Shown here in pieces: positions 26,094-33,800 of a stretch of DNA of 33,800 bases (position 1 is its first letter; every line of letters starts with the position of its first letter). The notes under the pieces are model-generated. The model made no database searches, was not told where the DNA came from, and saw nothing but the letters and a program-made list of their open reading frames with translations. This DNA is from CAZEWZ01 sp964516765 (lineage in GTDB: Bacteria; Bacteroidota; Bacteroidia; Flavobacteriales; UBA7430). The translations under genes and the position numbers were made by a program. The DNA is taken from NCBI GenBank assembly GCA_964516765.1, contig CAZEWZ010000020.1:1-33800 (forward strand), written 5' to 3'.

Positions 26094-27608
26094 TTAAACG
26101 AGTATATCTCCAGACATTTCATCGGGTATTTTCAAGTCCATAATTTTTAAAATTGTAGGTGCAATATCAGCTAGCTTACCGTTTTTCAGCTTTTGATATT
26201 TTGTGTTTACCAGAAAACAGGGAACAGGATTTGTGGTGTGCGCGGTATTAGGAGATCCATTTTCGTTAATCATAAAATCAGCATTTCCATGGTCTGCAAG
26301 AATTAGAAATGAATAGTCTTGCTTTTTACCTGCTTCTACCAGTTGCTGTGTACAACTATCAACCGTTTCTATTGCTTCGATAACCGCATCATAAACTCCT
26401 GTATGTCCTACCATATCTGGGTTTGCAAAGTTTATGCATATAAAGTCTGGAGATTCATTAATCATTTCCTCTACTAGCGTATCACTTAGCTTTTGAGCAC
26501 TCATAGAAGGCTTTAAGTCGTAGGTTGCTACTTTAGGCGATGGAATCATAATTCTTTTTTCCGCTTCAAATTTCATTTCCCTTCCTCCAGAAAAGAAAAA
26601 TGATACATGTGGATATTTTTCAGTTTCTGCCATGCGTAATTGTTTTTTATTATTTTTAGATAACACCTCTCCTAAAGTGTTTTTAAGATTATCTTTTTGG
26701 AATAGCACGTCAATTCCTTTGAATTTCGAATTGTATGAAGTCATGGTAACATATTTTAGATTTAACGGTAGCATCTTTTCTTTTTCTATCTTTTTTTGAG
26801 TCAACACTTCCGTTATTTCTCTACACCTATCTGTTCTGAAATTAAAACATATAACGACGTCTCCTTCTTTTATTTTTGCGATTGTATTTCCCTTCTCATC
26901 AACTTTAGTTATTGGTTTAATAAACTCATCACTTTCTCCCTGATTATAAGCAGATTGAATGGATTCCTTTAAATTTAGACTTTTTTTTCCTTTTCCGCCG
27001 CACAATAAATCATAGGCTAATTTTATTCTTTCCCATCTTTCATCTCTGTCCATAGCAAAGTATCTTCCCACAATACTAACCAACTCTGCTGAAAGGAGTT
27101 GCGTTCTTTTTTCTAACTTTTTTACATACTGAATTCCACTTTTTGGATCAGTATCTCTCCCATCCGTGAATGCGTGAATAAAAACTTTTTCAAGTCCGTA
27201 TTCATCTGCAAGTTGACATATGTGATAAAGATGTGATTCATGAGAATGAATCCCTCCGTCTGATAGTAGTCCAATTAAATGAAGATCTACTTTATTTTTT
27301 TTTGCATGAAAAAATGCTCTTTGAAGTTCTTTATTTTTTTTAAAGCTACCCTCTTTAATAGACTTATTTATACGGACTAAATCTTGGAACACAATTCTTC
27401 CTGCACCAATATTAAGATGTCCCACTTCTGAATTACCCATTTGACCCTCAGGTAATCCTACATGTTCACCGTCTGTCAACAACTCAGAGTGGGGATGGGA
27501 CTTGTAAAGTTTATCGATAAAAGGAGTCTTTGCTCGATTTATTGCATTAGCTTTATTATTTTCACCATGTCCCCATCCATCTAGGATTATTAAGGCCACT
27601 TTTTTCAT
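26094..27608 (-). CDS. gpmI: 2,3-bisphosphoglycerate-independent phosphoglycerate mutase
   Basis: 504 residues from ATG 27608 (a TTG at 27626 is in frame but adds non-family residues). Interconverts 3- and 2-phosphoglycerate in glycolysis; two Mn2+ ions and a phospho-serine. Seen: VALIILDGWG with D10, MGNSEVGHLNIGAGR with the phospho-acceptor Ser60, HAFTDGRDTDP, and the C-terminal metal site LADHGNAD followed by TAHTTNPVP. Full length; all key residues present. Confidence 0.96.
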   Translation of the reverse strand: MKKVALIILDGWGHGENNKANAINRAKTPFIDKLYKSHPHSELLTDGEHVGLPEGQMGNSEVGHLNIGAGRIVFQDLVRINKSIKEGSFKKNKELQRAFFHAKKNKVDLHLIGLLSDGGIHSHESHLYHICQLADEYGLEKVFIHAFTDGRDTDPKSGIQYVKKLEKRTQLLSAELVSIVGRYFAMDRDERWERIKLAYDLLCGGKGKKSLNLKESIQSAYNQGESDEFIKPITKVDEKGNTIAKIKEGDVVICFNFRTDRCREITEVLTQKKIEKEKMLPLNLKYVTMTSYNSKFKGIDVLFQKDNLKNTLGEVLSKNNKKQLRMAETEKYPHVSFFFSGGREMKFEAEKRIMIPSPKVATYDLKPSMSAQKLSDTLVEEMINESPDFICINFANPDMVGHTGVYDAVIEAIETVDSCTQQLVEAGKKQDYSFLILADHGNADFMINENGSPNTAHTTNPVPCFLVNTKYQKLKNGKLADIAPTILKIMDLKIPDEMSGDILV

Positions 27609-27635
27609 TTTTTTCGACACTCCCAAGTATTTTTA

Positions 27636-27653
27636 AAGTCCGTAAATGGACTT
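27636..27653. repeat. Hairpin in the tsaB-gpmI gap
   Basis: AAGTCC, loop GTAAAT, GGACTT; stem of 6. On the minus (transcribed) strand it is not followed by a T-run, so it is a leader hairpin or processing site rather than a clear terminator. Confidence 0.4.
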
Positions 27654-27692
27654 AGGTTTTAACTCATATAATTAACTATATATTTTGATGTG

Positions 27693-28382
27693 CTAGCTTA
27701 GTTTTTTATTTCGATCAACAAAATCTTTAAGGTAGTAGGGTTCAAAATAAGGCATATTTTCAAATTTTTCATTTTTGTATGACTTATATGCATCCATGGC
27801 CATTATTTTGGCAGATGGAAGTATTTCGTGGTTAAATACTGAGGTATCTGTTTTATAAAGGTTTTTGGATTTTAGAGCTCCATCTCCAAAAAAGTGACAA
27901 GTTCTAGATTCTAATAATCCTTCAAAGGAATTTTCTTCAAGAATGAGTGCTTCAGTAGGACGAATTTTATTGAAATTAGTATCCATTACAGCTGTATAAA
28001 CTTCCATTCTTCGAGCATCAATCATAGGAATTAGTATATCATTTTTTTTTATTTTATGAGTCGCCACATAAGTTTTTGAAAGAATTTCTAAAGTCTCAAA
28101 GGCCAATAATGGAATGTTTAGTGCATAGCAGAGACCCTTAGCGGATGATACTCCAATTCTTAACCCTGTGTAAGATCCAGGGCCTTTACTCACTGCAATA
28201 GCTCGAATATCTTGAATTTTTTTTCTCGCTTTTTGGCATAAAGATTCAATAAAAAGATGAAGCTTTTCAGCATGAGAAAAGTTCCCGTCATTAAAATCAA
28301 TTGATTCAAGTACTTGGCCGTTTTCTGTTAGTGCAACGGAACAGTTCTTAGTTGCGGTTTCTATGATTAAAATAACTGCCAT
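27693..28382 (-). CDS. tsaB: tRNA threonylcarbamoyladenosine biosynthesis protein TsaB
   Basis: 229 residues. ASKHA-fold partner of TsaD, needed for the t6A37 modification of ANN-decoding tRNAs. Seen: N-terminal ILIIETATKNCSVAL, FSHAEKLHLFIESL, and the signature AVSKGPGSYTGLRIGVSSAKGL. As is usual for TsaB, it lacks the metal-binding residues of TsaD. Start ATG 28382 lies 30 bases after the adaptor gene. Confidence 0.95.
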   Translation of the reverse strand: MAVILIIETATKNCSVALTENGQVLESIDFNDGNFSHAEKLHLFIESLCQKARKKIQDIRAIAVSKGPGSYTGLRIGVSSAKGLCYALNIPLLAFETLEILSKTYVATHKIKKNDILIPMIDARRMEVYTAVMDTNFNKIRPTEALILEENSFEGLLESRTCHFFGDGALKSKNLYKTDTSVFNHEILPSAKIMAMDAYKSYKNEKFENMPYFEPYYLKDFVDRNKKLS

Positions 28383-28412
28383 TTTTTCTCCAATACTAAT
28401 TGTTGGGAATAT

Positions 28413-29660
28413 TTAATTTTCTACCAGTACTTGCATTTCATTTCTGAGTTTTTTTGATACCGCGCTGTAAGGAGATTTCACTACTTCTTCTGCTTCATTT
28501 AGTCCAGAAATAATTTCTATATTTTCATCGTCCTGAATCCCAGTTACTACTCGACGAATTACTACTTTACCGCTTTGATGAATAAATACACATTCAAAAG
28601 CTTCTTTATTATCTTCTTTTTTTGTGTACTCATCTCGTTTGTTATGTATTAGGGAACTGCTATCTTTTCTAGTGGTAACTGATTGTATTGACAATAGTTT
28701 AATATTATCTTTAATCTGTGTTTGAATATCTACAGATGCTGTCATTCCTGGTCGGAAAGGATATTTATGTGTCTGGTGAAGTTCTTGGTATGAAGATTTT
28801 AGTATTCTAATTTTAACTTCAAAATTAGTTACCTGATCAGCAGAAGTACCTTGTAAGTTAGCTGAATTTGCTATCTCTGTTACCTGTCCCTCAAATGTAT
28901 CTTTCATATAAGCATCTACCTTGACTTCTGCTAAATCATTCAGTTTCACTCTGAGGATATCATTTTCACTCACATCAACCACCACTTCCATATGGTCTAA
29001 ATCGGCAATACGAAGGAGTTCGGTTCCAGTCATTTGAGCTGTTCCAACTACGCGCTCACCTTGTTCGATATTCAGCCTTGAAATTGTCCCAGATATAGGG
29101 GCATAAATATATGTTCTATCTAAATTATTTTCTGCTTCTTTAAGTGATGCTTTTGAACTTTCTACATTGTAATTTGATCCTTCTACGGAAAGTCTTGCTA
29201 ATTCCAGATTTATAAGGCTAGTTTCAAATTCGATTGAAGAAATAGCTCCTTTTTCGATAAGTTGAATATTTCTGTCATGTTTTAGTTTCGTATCTTTTAG
29301 CTGAGTTTTTTGTTGAGCTAAATTGGATTGCATATTATTCAAGCTAGCTTTCATCCGATCGAGATTGGCTGAATATATTTCCGGATTTATTCGAAGTAAT
29401 AAGTCTCCTTTTTCAACCCAGTCTCCTTCTTCAATATTTAGTTCAGTAATTTCCCCCGAGACATCTGGAGAAATTTTCACTTCCATTTCTGGTTGTATTT
29501 TTCCGTTGGCTGGAACAGTTTCAGTAATACTTCCCAAATATACTTTTTCGGTTTTGACATTTATTAGATCTTTTGCTCCTATCCAACCTTTTTTCTTTGC
29601 TAAAAATATACAGCTAATCAGGACAATAGCAATAATAATTAATGGTCTATATTTTTTCAT
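28413..29660 (-). CDS. Membrane-fusion (HlyD/MacA-type) efflux adaptor
   Basis: 415 residues. N-terminal membrane anchor (about 6-23, LIIIAIVLISCIFLAKK), barrel-sandwich halves (GEITELNIEEGDWVEKGDLL and YAPISGTISRLNIEQGERV) flanking a long coiled-coil hairpin (about 90-180), then a beta-barrel domain and the membrane-proximal domain near the C-terminus. It bridges an inner-membrane pump to TolC. Its ATG overlaps the TolC stop (ATGA, 29657-29660). No RND or MacB-type pump gene is next to it; the next gene is tsaB. Confidence 0.9.
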   Translation of the reverse strand: MKKYRPLIIIAIVLISCIFLAKKKGWIGAKDLINVKTEKVYLGSITETVPANGKIQPEMEVKISPDVSGEITELNIEEGDWVEKGDLLLRINPEIYSANLDRMKASLNNMQSNLAQQKTQLKDTKLKHDRNIQLIEKGAISSIEFETSLINLELARLSVEGSNYNVESSKASLKEAENNLDRTYIYAPISGTISRLNIEQGERVVGTAQMTGTELLRIADLDHMEVVVDVSENDILRVKLNDLAEVKVDAYMKDTFEGQVTEIANSANLQGTSADQVTNFEVKIRILKSSYQELHQTHKYPFRPGMTASVDIQTQIKDNIKLLSIQSVTTRKDSSSLIHNKRDEYTKKEDNKEAFECVFIHQSGKVVIRRVVTGIQDDENIEIISGLNEAEEVVKSPYSAVSKKLRNEMQVLVEN

Positions 29661-30967
29661 AATTCAAACTTTAGGCTGGTGTAAAACTCATACAATTTAA
29701 CTTTAAAGATAAGGTCATATTTTGCTTGAATTTCGTCGGACTCAGACTTAATTAGGTTGTTTTTAGATTCATTAAATTCATAACTATTCACCATCCCCAA
29801 TTCATGTCTTTGACTCGCATAGTTAAAGGATTCCTTTCTTGCAGCAAGTGCTTTTTGAGCAGATACATGTCTTTTGTAAGCAGCTAATTGGTCTGCATAA
29901 GCTTGTTCCATGTTTTTTCTCAATTGGTTTAGGGACTGCTGCGCTTGTAATTGACTATAATTAATTTGGATTTTACTCTGTGCAATATTTGTTCTCGATG
30001 CCCATTGATTAAAAATAGGAATATTCATATTGAGGTAAATTCCTGATTGTCTATTGTTTTCTATTTGTTGATTGAACGTAAACATTTCCGCAACATTTTC
30101 CGAATATAAACTACTTGATCTGTATGATATGTTTATGCTTGGGAGTAAACTTGCTCGAGCTATTTTTAGATCATACTTTGCGTTTTTTATACCCAATTCG
30201 CTTGACTTTATGGAGGCTTGTAAGTTTACTGCTTTTAAGAAATCATCATTAACATTATCTTGAAGAATTGCTTTAGGTACTTCAAGATCTATTTTTAGGA
30301 TGTTCAGTTTCTGAAAATCTTCAATGTCTAGAAGTTGTGCCAATTGAAGCCTAGATAAGGCAAGTTGGTTTTCATTTTGCACAAGTAGTTGTTCTTCAGA
30401 CGCAATCTGTGATTGAATGTTTAAAAGATCTCCTTTAGCAATGGATCCTGCATCATGGAGTGTATTTATTCTTTCTTCTTGTAATTTTGAGAGTGAGAGT
30501 TGTTTGTCCGCTGTTTGATAGAGCTCCTCATTAAAAAGAATCTGAAGATAGCTCATAGCAATGCTACTTATGAGTTCATTTTTTGCCGATTCTAAATCGT
30601 AAATACTTTTTAAGTATTCGTTGCTTGATTTTTTTATCTGGTTAAGGTTTTTAAATCCATTAAATATATTGAGACTTGCGGTAGATGATATATTGAAATT
30701 TGAGCTTATATTTTCAATAAAAGTATTCGAAAAAGGATCGATATATCTACCTTGATTTTGGTTGAAAGAACTATTAGCATTTATGGAGGGGAGAATCTGA
30801 AATTTTGATTGTATCTTTTTATTTTCAGTCAATTGTATGTTTAATTCGCTTTGTTTTAACGAAATATTATTGGTCAATGCATAATCAATACAATCTTCAA
30901 GATTCCAGTGGTCTTGAGCCGGGCATATTTGTAAAATCAATAAAGTAAGCGCAACTGTAATTCTCAT
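29657..30967 (-). CDS. TolC-family outer-membrane efflux protein
   Basis: 436 residues. Signal peptide about 1-18 (ITVALTLLILQICPAQ), then two outer-membrane efflux protein repeats: NLEDCIDYALTNN opening, long amphipathic helices, and a second half starting near residue 225. It forms the trimeric exit duct for the adaptor encoded directly downstream. First gene of the minus-strand run, with a TATATTTG box 23 bases before the ATG. Confidence 0.92.
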   Translation of the reverse strand: MRITVALTLLILQICPAQDHWNLEDCIDYALTNNISLKQSELNIQLTENKKIQSKFQILPSINANSSFNQNQGRYIDPFSNTFIENISSNFNISSTASLNIFNGFKNLNQIKKSSNEYLKSIYDLESAKNELISSIAMSYLQILFNEELYQTADKQLSLSKLQEERINTLHDAGSIAKGDLLNIQSQIASEEQLLVQNENQLALSRLQLAQLLDIEDFQKLNILKIDLEVPKAILQDNVNDDFLKAVNLQASIKSSELGIKNAKYDLKIARASLLPSINISYRSSSLYSENVAEMFTFNQQIENNRQSGIYLNMNIPIFNQWASRTNIAQSKIQINYSQLQAQQSLNQLRKNMEQAYADQLAAYKRHVSAQKALAARKESFNYASQRHELGMVNSYEFNESKNNLIKSESDEIQAKYDLIFKVKLYEFYTSLKFEL

Positions 30968-30990
30968 AAATGTGTTCTATTATTGGTTAA

Positions 30991-30998
30991 CAAATATA
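30991..30998 (-). promoter_or_regulatory. -7 box for the TolC-led minus-strand operon
   Basis: TATATTTG on the minus strand (CAAATATA on plus), exact match to the Bacteroidetes -7 element, 23 bases before the tolC-like ATG. No TTG is seen at the expected distance upstream. Confidence 0.45.
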
Positions 30999-31034
30999 GG
31001 TTTTTAACTCTAAAAATACCTTTGTGAAAATCAT

Positions 31035-31386
31035 TTATCTAAGAAGAATATGCCTTGTTTGTTGGTCTACTAATTTGATAATATTATCTAGAGCACAAAC
31101 TTTTATCCAATTATTTAATCGGTCATAACGGTTCTTTCCACCTAAATGATAAGGGATTTCGAAATAGTATCGATTTTTTTTACAGAAATTTAAATCGATT
31201 TCAAAATTATGTTTAAAGAGTCCGGAACTAAGATTTCATTTCCAACCACAACTAATCCAAGAGAAATATTTAGATATACCATCTAATTTTTTAATTATCA
31301 ATGAAGGCGTTTTAAATTTCAAATCGTTTTAAAGTTTTTTAAACTAATTGACTAAGCTTTTTTGATGCATATCTTTCTTTGATCAT
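31035..31386 (-). pseudogene. Possible decayed reading frame, family unknown
   Basis: On the minus strand one frame runs 97 codons (31328 to stop 31035) broken by a single TGA (31236-31238). The last 66 codons have no usable start and a protein-like make-up (HNFEIDLNFCKKNRYYFEI, KNRYDRLNNWIKVCALDN). Short protein-like pieces continue upstream in the other two frames: VVVGNEILVPDS (31190-31282) and MIKERYASKKLSQLV (31339-31386). This is what a gene with several frameshifts looks like, but an AT-rich chance pattern is not excluded. The GNEILVPD-L...F..DLN.CK stretch loosely recalls the start of DUF3109 proteins; I do not claim it. Confidence 0.35.
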
Positions 31387-31440
31387 CGAATAGATATATT
31401 TTAGTCATATCAATTACTTTAATTCAAATAACTATTGGGA

Positions 31441-31578
31441 TTAGCTGTTTTTCTCTATTTTAATTGTCTTTACCTTTGAGTCTAGTCCTGGGCAATCGCA
31501 GGATTTAAATGTTGCACAAGAACAAATCCATATGGATGTTAATAATAAAATAATGTATGTAGATTTTTTAGCATTCAT
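31441..31578 (-). CDS. 45-residue lipoprotein with CDCPG motif
   Basis: ATG 31578 to TAA 31441. Basic start (MNAKK), a hydrophobic core (YIILLLTSIWI), and a lipobox I-C-S-C with Cys21 as probable lipidation site. The short mature part contains KSCDCPGLDSK and a Lys-rich tail. The ordered n-h-lipobox layout in so short a frame makes chance unlikely. Function unknown; two further Cys (27 and 29) could bind metal or form a disulfide (inference). It is divergent to the mlaE-like gene, sharing a 78-base upstream region. Many Bacteroidetes encode tiny lipoproteins that automatic gene callers drop. Confidence 0.7.
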   Translation of the reverse strand: MNAKKSTYIILLLTSIWICSCATFKSCDCPGLDSKVKTIKIEKNS

Positions 31579-31656
31579 ATGGGAATATTCAATAAAACAA
31601 TTTTTTTTTCGCTAGTTTCCATAAATTTACATTTATTTTAGTAGAAATTTAAGAAG

Positions 31657-32400
31657 ATGAACACAATTGCTACTTTTGGTAGGTACTTACTTTTTGTTGG
31701 GGATGTTTTCCGTAAGGCAGAAAGTCGATCTATGATCTATCGTCTGGTAGTCAAAGAAACAATTCACTTAGGTCTAAAATCTATTTCATTTGTCATTTTT
31801 GTTTCTCTTTTTATGGGTGGTGTAGTTACACTTCAAACTGTTGCCAATATGGCTGGCAGTTGGATGCCTAGGTATTTGATTGGTTTTGCAACAAGAGATG
31901 CGATTATATTAGAGTTTTCTCCTACGATAGTCAGTCTCTTGTTGGCTGGTAAGCTTGGGTCAAACATAGCATCTAGTATAGGAACTATGAGAGTTACCGA
32001 ACAAATTGATGCTTTAGAGGTTATGGGCATTAACCCAGTTAGTTATTTGGTACGGCCAAAGATTATTGCTATGATGTTTTTTAATCCCATTTTAATTGGC
32101 ATCAGCATGATCTTTGGCGTGCTTGGTGGTTTACTTGCTGGTGTTTTATCTGGCGATTGTACCCCTGCCGAATTTGTGTCGGGCCTTCAGTATTCATTTA
32201 TTCCTTTTAAAGCGGTTTATGCTTTGATCAAAACAGTACTATTTGCCTTTGTTATTGCGAGTATATCCTCTTTTCATGGTTTTCACACAAAGGGAGGAGC
32301 ACTTGAGGTTGGTCGCTCCAGTACATATGCGGTGGTTTACAGCTCGGTTGTTATTATTGTGCTAAATTATCTTCTCACTAAATTACTTCTAGGCACATGA
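31657..32400 (+). CDS. MlaE-type ABC transporter permease
   Basis: 247 residues, five to six membrane helices, with the family signature region LAGKLGSNIASSIGTMRVTEQIDALEVMGINP, which contains the coupling helix contacting the ATPase (split here as LAGKLGSNIAS then EQIDALEVMG). MlaE permeases move phospholipids between inner and outer membrane with MCE-domain proteins. The MlaF-like gene overlaps its end (ATGA, 32397-32400). No MlaD, MlaB or MlaC gene is in the window. Confidence 0.92.
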   Translation: MNTIATFGRYLLFVGDVFRKAESRSMIYRLVVKETIHLGLKSISFVIFVSLFMGGVVTLQTVANMAGSWMPRYLIGFATRDAIILEFSPTIVSLLLAGKLGSNIASSIGTMRVTEQIDALEVMGINPVSYLVRPKIIAMMFFNPILIGISMIFGVLGGLLAGVLSGDCTPAEFVSGLQYSFIPFKAVYALIKTVLFAFVIASISSFHGFHTKGGALEVGRSSTYAVVYSSVVIIVLNYLLTKLLLGT

Positions 32401-33149
32401 TCGAAATTAAAAATATAGACAAATCTTTTGCAGATACAAAAATTTTGAAAGATTTATCTTTTGTCTTTGATAAAGGCTTAACAAATTTGGTTATTGGCCA
32501 GAGTGGTTCAGGTAAAACTGTATTATTAAAATGTCTTTTGGGATTGTACAAGCCAGATAATGGCTCGATTATGTTTAATGGAATGGACATTGTCAACATG
32601 ACGCATAAAAAGTTAAAAAAACTTCGAAGAGATATTGGTATGGTTTTTCAGGGTGGAGCCTTGTTTGATTCGATGAATGTTGAAGAAAATGTTCTTTTCC
32701 CACTTCAAATGTTTTCTGATATGGCTCCGCAAGAAATGCTAGATCGGGTGAATTTTTGTTTGACTCGTGTCAATCTTCATAATGTTAATCATTTGTATCC
32801 TTCTGAAATCAGTGGAGGTATGAAAAAGAGAGTATCCATTGCTAGAGCTATTGTATTGAATCCTAAATACTTGTTTTGTGATGAACCGAATTCTGGTCTT
32901 GATCCATATACTGCTATTCTGATTGATAATTTACTTCAAGAATTGACTCAAGAATACCAAATGACCACAGTGATTAATACACACGACATGAATTCTGTGA
33001 TGGAAATTGGAGACCAAATCTTGTTTATCAAAGATGGTTATAATCAATGGTGTGGTACAAAAGATGATATTATTCACAGCGCTAATAAGGATTTGAACGA
33101 TTTTTTCTTTTCATCTAAATTGTATAAAACAATCAAGACTAGTATTTAA
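32397..33149 (+). CDS. MlaF-type ABC transporter ATPase
   Basis: 250 residues. Walker A GQSGSGKT, Q-loop MVFQGGALFDSM (the FQ-GALF form is typical of MlaF), ABC signature EISGGMKKRVSIARA, Walker B YLFCDEPNSGLDP, and the switch His in NTHDM. It powers the adjacent MlaE-type permease. A strong terminator follows 12 bases after the stop. Confidence 0.94.
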   Translation: MIEIKNIDKSFADTKILKDLSFVFDKGLTNLVIGQSGSGKTVLLKCLLGLYKPDNGSIMFNGMDIVNMTHKKLKKLRRDIGMVFQGGALFDSMNVEENVLFPLQMFSDMAPQEMLDRVNFCLTRVNLHNVNHLYPSEISGGMKKRVSIARAIVLNPKYLFCDEPNSGLDPYTAILIDNLLQELTQEYQMTTVINTHDMNSVMEIGDQILFIKDGYNQWCGTKDDIIHSANKDLNDFFFSSKLYKTIKTSI

Positions 33150-33160
33150 ATATTTTGAAT

Positions 33161-33190
33161 AAAAAAAGCCCCAGATGGGGCTTTTTTTTT
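33161..33190. terminator. Two-way Rho-independent terminator
   Basis: GCCCC-AGAT-GGGGC stem with A7 on the left and a run of T on the right, between the ends of two convergent genes (33149 plus, 33206 minus). The A/T flanks suit both directions. Confidence 0.93.
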
Positions 33191-33205
33191 ATCAAATTAT
33201 TGAGA

Positions 33206-33799
33206 TTATTCAATAACAATTCTTTGTGTTTTCTCCACATTGTTGTTTGAAACTTTTACCACATATACACCTGCGCTAAATGAGCTTAAATCAAAAGTCT
33301 CATTCATCATTCCATCTATATTTTTAGATGTAATAACTTCTCCTAAAAGGTTTGTAACCTCAATGATATATTTATTTGCTTTTTCAAGTGATACAGTAAA
33401 TATACCATTTGAAGGGTTAGGCGATATTGAGAAATCAGCCATGGCTATTTCTTCTTCTATGTCTACATATCCATCTGCTCCCATTCGAATAGCAAACGCA
33501 GTACCATTAGTGTAAATAGTCTGATCTACATCTGAGGGAAGAAATATAGTACTAGCTGCTGCGGGTTGAGCTACTGTTTCGTCATCCAATATTCTTACAT
33601 GGTTAATATCATCAGAATATAGTTCTACACATGCAAAATATGTACCTGGCTCTAGAGTAGTTGGCTCTAAAGGTGCCCATAATAGATTATTATCAATATT
33701 ATACTGAGTAACCATAACACCATCGTAATTTTCAACAATACGATCGTACGGATCATCAGCTAGCCAAGCATCCTCACCAATAATGAATGGGAAAACTAA
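33206..33799 (-). CDS. T9SS cargo protein, C-terminal part
   Basis: The frame is open to the right edge, so the 5' end lies outside; an ATG at 33715 is internal. The last 75 or so residues form a T9SS type A sorting domain (FSISPNPSNGIFTVSL, VTNLLGEVI, LSSFSAGVYVVKV, QRIVIE). The preceding part (LEPGTYFACVELYSDD, HVRILDD) is part of an exported beta-rich protein that I cannot name. Secreted to the cell surface by the type IX system (family knowledge). Confidence 0.85.
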   Translation of the reverse strand, partial: LVFPFIIGEDAWLADDPYDRIVENYDGVMVTQYNIDNNLLWAPLEPTTLEPGTYFACVELYSDDINHVRILDDETVAQPAAASTIFLPSDVDQTIYTNGTAFAIRMGADGYVDIEEEIAMADFSISPNPSNGIFTVSLEKANKYIIEVTNLLGEVITSKNIDGMMNETFDLSSFSAGVYVVKVSNNNVEKTQRIVIE

Positions 33800-33800
33800 T

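Larger units (their letters stand above)
30968..31656. other. 689 bases with no long gene
   Basis: Holds the operon -7 box (30991-30998), the decayed frame (31035-31386), the small lipoprotein gene (31441-31578) and a divergent upstream region (31579-31656). On the plus side TACATTTA at 31628-31635 is a poor match to the -7 box for the mlaE-like gene; TAAATTTA overlaps it and reads the same on both strands. Confidence 0.55.

Noticed and set aside
31035..31280. In-frame TGA (31236-31238) as a recoded codon (selenocysteine or Trp)
   Set aside because: No start codon, no selenocysteine-type hairpin recognised, and neighbouring frames are also broken; decay or chance is simpler.
31354..31408. 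18-codon minus frame starting MTKIYLFDDQRK
   Set aside because: Too short and without signal features to call; treated as part of the decayed region.

Overview
The window is a chromosomal piece of an AT-rich member of the Bacteroidota, most likely a marine Flavobacteriales bacterium (inference). Four things support this. Three genes carry or end in type IX secretion (T9SS) sorting-type domains. One secreted protein has the cysteine-rich 'GCxDxxAxNY...DDGSC' repeats common in marine Bacteroidetes. Several genes are preceded by a TAnnTTTG box, the -7 element of Bacteroidetes promoters. The gene order divIC / two-subunit methylmalonyl-CoA mutase and SurA-like chaperones / MoxR is familiar from this group. 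I saw no phage, IS element, CRISPR array, tRNA or rRNA.

Layout. Positions 1-1670 hold the 3' end of a large T9SS-exported repeat protein and its terminator. Positions 1700-4350 hold a DUF4199 membrane protein followed by two glycosyltransferases in a tight operon. Positions 4405-8625 hold a T9SS-exported M36 metalloprotease and a MORN-repeat protein. Positions 8890-13402 hold a FabK/nitronate-monooxygenase-type flavoenzyme, a candidate tiny membrane protein, an active/inactive pair of M16 peptidases and a beta-barrel-like protein. Positions 13522-21621 hold guaB, three SurA/PpiC-type envelope chaperones, a MoxR ATPase, murB and a tiny membrane protein. From 30967 down to 21622 the minus strand carries a long run: TolC, membrane-fusion adaptor, tsaB, gpmI, divIC-like, both methylmalonyl-CoA mutase subunits and a small exported barrel-like protein. 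Positions 30968-31656 lack any long gene but contain a 45-residue lipoprotein gene and what looks like a decayed reading frame. Positions 31657-33149 hold an MlaE/MlaF-type lipid transporter pair on the plus strand. A two-way terminator separates it from another T9SS cargo gene that runs off the right edge.

Functionally this is mostly envelope biology: outer-membrane protein chaperoning (PpiC/SurA set), lipid asymmetry (MlaEF), export (TolC/adaptor, T9SS cargo), cell wall (MurB) and division (DivIC). Housekeeping enzymes (GuaB, GpmI, TsaB, MCM) are interspersed. I did not find a clearly new multi-gene system. The least-explained material is in the intergenic regions: two very small genes (31441-31578 minus; 9888-10007 plus), a decayed frame at 31035-31386, and several strong inverted repeats (7888-7932, 8722-8829, 9883-9914, 13447-13514).
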